Source: Gammaproteobacteria bacterium (GTDB lineage Bacteria > Pseudomonadota > Gammaproteobacteria > HK1). Taken from it: DNA of 14,910 bases. A model generated the notes under the pieces. The model searched no databases and had not been told where the DNA came from. It worked only from the letters and a program-made list of their open reading frames with translations. This document shows positions 13,041 to 14,910 of the stretch, piece by piece. A program made the translations under genes and the position numbers. The DNA lies in NCBI GenBank assembly GCA_020444775.1, contig JAGRHX010000326.1, forward strand, positions 1-14,910, given 5' to 3'. The stretch's first letter is position 1. Every line of letters begins with the position of its first letter.

Positions 13041-14330
13041 ATGACCACCCGTTCGGAACCCGATCCGTCACCAAACGTCGCCAGCCCACCGCCGGCAAGG
13101 CGCGGCCTCGGTCCACTGCAGCTCGTGCTGCTCATGTGCGCCGCCCAGGTGCTGGTGCAGCTCGGCGCGTACACCTGGCCGGCCCTGCTGCCCGGATATC
13201 TGACGCGTTGGGGAATAGACAATGGCGAAGCGGGCTGGATCACCGGCGTCTTCTATCTCGCATACACGCTGTCGGTGCCGCTGCTGGTCAGCGCCACCGA
13301 TCGGATCGATCCCAAGCGGGTCTACTTGTTCGGGGTCGCAACCACCGTGGTCGCGCACGCGGCCTTCGCGCTGTTCGTGGACGGGCTGTGGAGCGCCATC
13401 GCGGCACGGGTGCTGGCCGGAATCGGCTGGGCCGGCACCTATATGACGGGCTTGAAGCTGCTCGCCGACCGGGTCGAGGGCAAGCTCATGAGCCGGGCGG
13501 TGGCCGGGCATGCGGCGAGCGTGGGCGTGGCGGGCGCGCTGTCCTTCGTGGTCGCCGATCTGAACGCCTCGCTCATCGGTCCGGACCAGGCCTTCGCAAT
13601 CGCGGCCGGCTCGGCCGCGATTGCCTGGTGTTCGATCGCACTGCTCGCGCCGCGCGCCGCCGCCCGCGCGGCGAGCGTGTCGCGTGGCGCGCTGCTCGAC
13701 TTCCGACCGGTCCTGCGCAATCGTGCGGCCATGGCCTACGCGGTCGGCTATGCGGCACACACCTTCGAGATGAGCGCCTTGCGCGGCTGGGCGGTCGCGT
13801 TCATGGCCTTCGCGGCGGTCGCCAGCGGCGGCGGCGAACAGTGGCTCGCGCCGAGCGCGGTGGCGACCGCCATGGCGCTCATCGGCACGCTCGCGAGCGT
13901 GGCGGGCAACGAGCTGTCCTTGAAGCTCGGCCGTGCCCGGGTCGTTCGCGGGGCGATGCTGGGTTCGGTGCTGTGCGCGGCGGCAATCGGATTCAGTGCC
14001 GAAGCCGGCTACGTTGTCGCGGCCTTCATGGTGATCGCGTATGGCGCAGTCATCTGGCTGGACTCCTCATCGCTGACCGCTGGCACCGCCCTGTACGCCG
14101 AGCCGGAACGGCGCGGCGCGACTCTGGCGGTGCACTCCATGCTCGGTTACGCCGGCGGCTTCGTCGGCCCACTGGTCGTCGGCTTCAGCCTGGACGCCGC
14201 CGGCGGGGCCTCGGGCAGGGCATGGACGGCAGCCTTCTGGTGGGTCGCCGCCGTGGTGCTCGGCGGACGCATCGCATTCGGCCTGCTGATCCGCGGGCAA
14301 CGGCAAGCCGGGCCAGACACGGGCGCCTGA
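13041..14330 (+). CDS. MFS transporter (12-TM type)
   Basis: This is a major facilitator superfamily membrane carrier, 429 residues from ATG 13041, with about 12 hydrophobic segments. The first segment begins near residue 27 (LQLVLLMCAAQVLVQLG). A loop motif after TM2 reads SATDRIDPKRVY, equivalent to MFS motif A (GxLaDRxGxR-like). TM4 has the pattern ARVLAGIGWAGTYM. A long central loop near residues 200-215 separates the two six-helix halves. GYAGGFVGPLVVGFSLD appears in the C-terminal half. GTG 13032 is an alternative start with GGAAACC just upstream. It follows the SDR gene by 187 nt on the same strand and may share its transcript. Whether it is an importer or exporter, and of what, cannot be read. 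Confidence 0.85.
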   Translation: MTTRSEPDPSPNVASPPPARRGLGPLQLVLLMCAAQVLVQLGAYTWPALLPGYLTRWGIDNGEAGWITGVFYLAYTLSVPLLVSATDRIDPKRVYLFGVATTVVAHAAFALFVDGLWSAIAARVLAGIGWAGTYMTGLKLLADRVEGKLMSRAVAGHAASVGVAGALSFVVADLNASLIGPDQAFAIAAGSAAIAWCSIALLAPRAAARAASVSRGALLDFRPVLRNRAAMAYAVGYAAHTFEMSALRGWAVAFMAFAAVASGGGEQWLAPSAVATAMALIGTLASVAGNELSLKLGRARVVRGAMLGSVLCAAAIGFSAEAGYVVAAFMVIAYGAVIWLDSSSLTAGTALYAEPERRGATLAVHSMLGYAGGFVGPLVVGFSLDAAGGASGRAWTAAFWWVAAVVLGGRIAFGLLIRGQRQAGPDTGA

Positions 14331-14381
14331 ACAAGCACGATCGGGACGGCCACGACACCAGTCAGCCATCACCGCGTCGGC

Positions 14382-14810
14382 TCAGGATCGGTCCGTCCGT
14401 CCGCCGCTCGCCGATTCACGCCCATCCAGGTACAGCCAGGCTCCCGCCTCGCGCACGAAGCGGCTCCGCTCGGCGAGCCTGAAGGCGCGACCTCCGACCT
14501 TGTAGCGGGCCACGAACTGCACCGTGCCGCTGGCGTCGTTCTCACCGCCGTCCTCGCAAGCGACGATCCGCAGCCCCAGCCAACGACTGCCGGCATCCAT
14601 CTGGATGAGTCGCGGCCGGGTGCTCGGGTGCCAGGTGCGCAGCAGATGATCTCGCCGCATCAACACATAGGCGGTATAGCGTGAACGCATCAGCTCGAGC
14701 GCCGTGCGTGCTGCGCGTTGCTCGTCGAGCAGCGGCCGGCAACAGTCACCGAAGCACGAGCCACTGCCACACGGACAATCGGCGTTCGCATCGAAGCCCA
14801 CACCGTTCAT
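14382..14810 (-). CDS. YchJ family protein with SEC-C zinc-binding motif
   Basis: This small protein resembles the UPF0225/YchJ family, whose biochemical role is not established. From ATG 14810 (142 residues), the SEC-C motif is Cys12-Pro-Cys14-Gly-Ser-Gly followed by Cys23-Cys24, a zinc-binding pattern as at the SecA C-terminus. It is followed by RTALELMRSRYTAYVLMRRDHLLRTWHPSTRP, abbreviated here as the family's RSRYTAY...HLLRTWH region, and an NTF2-like alpha/beta domain ending WLYLDG. The single-copy N-terminal motif and the length match the family (about 150 residues). GTG 14819 is an alternative start; neither has a good Shine-Dalgarno. It converges with the upstream MFS gene at a 51-nt gap without a clear terminator. 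Confidence 0.82.
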   Translation of the reverse strand: MNGVGFDANADCPCGSGSCFGDCCRPLLDEQRAARTALELMRSRYTAYVLMRRDHLLRTWHPSTRPRLIQMDAGSRWLGLRIVACEDGGENDASGTVQFVARYKVGGRAFRLAERSRFVREAGAWLYLDGRESASGGRTDRS

Positions 14811-14910
14811 GCCGAGCACCAGAAGGCGCGGTAGGACCGGACCTGCATTCCTGCGCTGTGTCGGTGGCGTCCTTGAAGTGCCGGCAGGTGGATTTGCGCC
14901 AACGCAGTGG

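Noticed and set aside
14820..14910. Right-edge segment upstream of the YchJ-like gene
   Set aside because: I looked for a promoter, an RNA gene or the start of another gene and found nothing supportable in these 91 bases.

Overview
This window comes from a GC-rich chromosome of a Gram-negative bacterium. A proteobacterium is likely and a gammaproteobacterium is my best guess, though the sequence does not prove it. The basis is a TAXI-type TRAP transporter with an exported binding protein, a DadA-type membrane dehydrogenase, a YchJ-like SEC-C protein, clear Shine-Dalgarno sites and GTG starts. I see no tRNA, rRNA, CRISPR array, insertion sequence or phage gene. The very long alternative-frame ORFs are a by-product of high GC.

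Layout. Positions 1-1940 (minus strand) hold a TRAP importer: a TAXI solute-binding protein followed by a fused membrane permease cut by the left edge. They are separated by a perfect 19-bp stem-loop and a tandem 15-bp repeat that contains the permease ribosome-binding site. Positions 1941-2409 are a divergent regulatory region with perfect inverted repeats. Positions 2410-3708 (plus) encode a cation diffusion facilitator with HxxxD/HxxxD metal sites and an unusually long, apparently doubled, cytosolic tail.

Positions 8153-3786 (minus) form a probable four-gene catabolic operon. In order it encodes an AtzE-like amidase with a fused small helical N-terminal domain, an LLM-class (luciferase-like) oxidoreductase, a VOC/glyoxalase-fold protein and a D-amino-acid dehydrogenase (DadA) homologue. 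Together these suggest stepwise use of an amide- and amine-containing compound. The TRAP importer nearby could feed it, but that link is inference. A small J-domain (HPD) protein at 8427-8774 (plus) diverges from this operon and has the best promoter match in the window.

Positions 11893-8798 (minus) hold 6-phosphogluconate dehydrogenase (gnd) and a DHA2-family 14-TM exporter. Positions 12089-14330 (plus) hold a classical SDR oxidoreductase and a 12-TM MFS transporter. Positions 14810-14382 (minus) hold a YchJ-like SEC-C protein.

The most interesting items are the amidase/LLM/VOC/DadA operon with its fused amidase, the TRAP intercistronic RNA structure, the doubled tail of the CDF protein, and several active-site substitutions (Gnd, SDR, DHA2).
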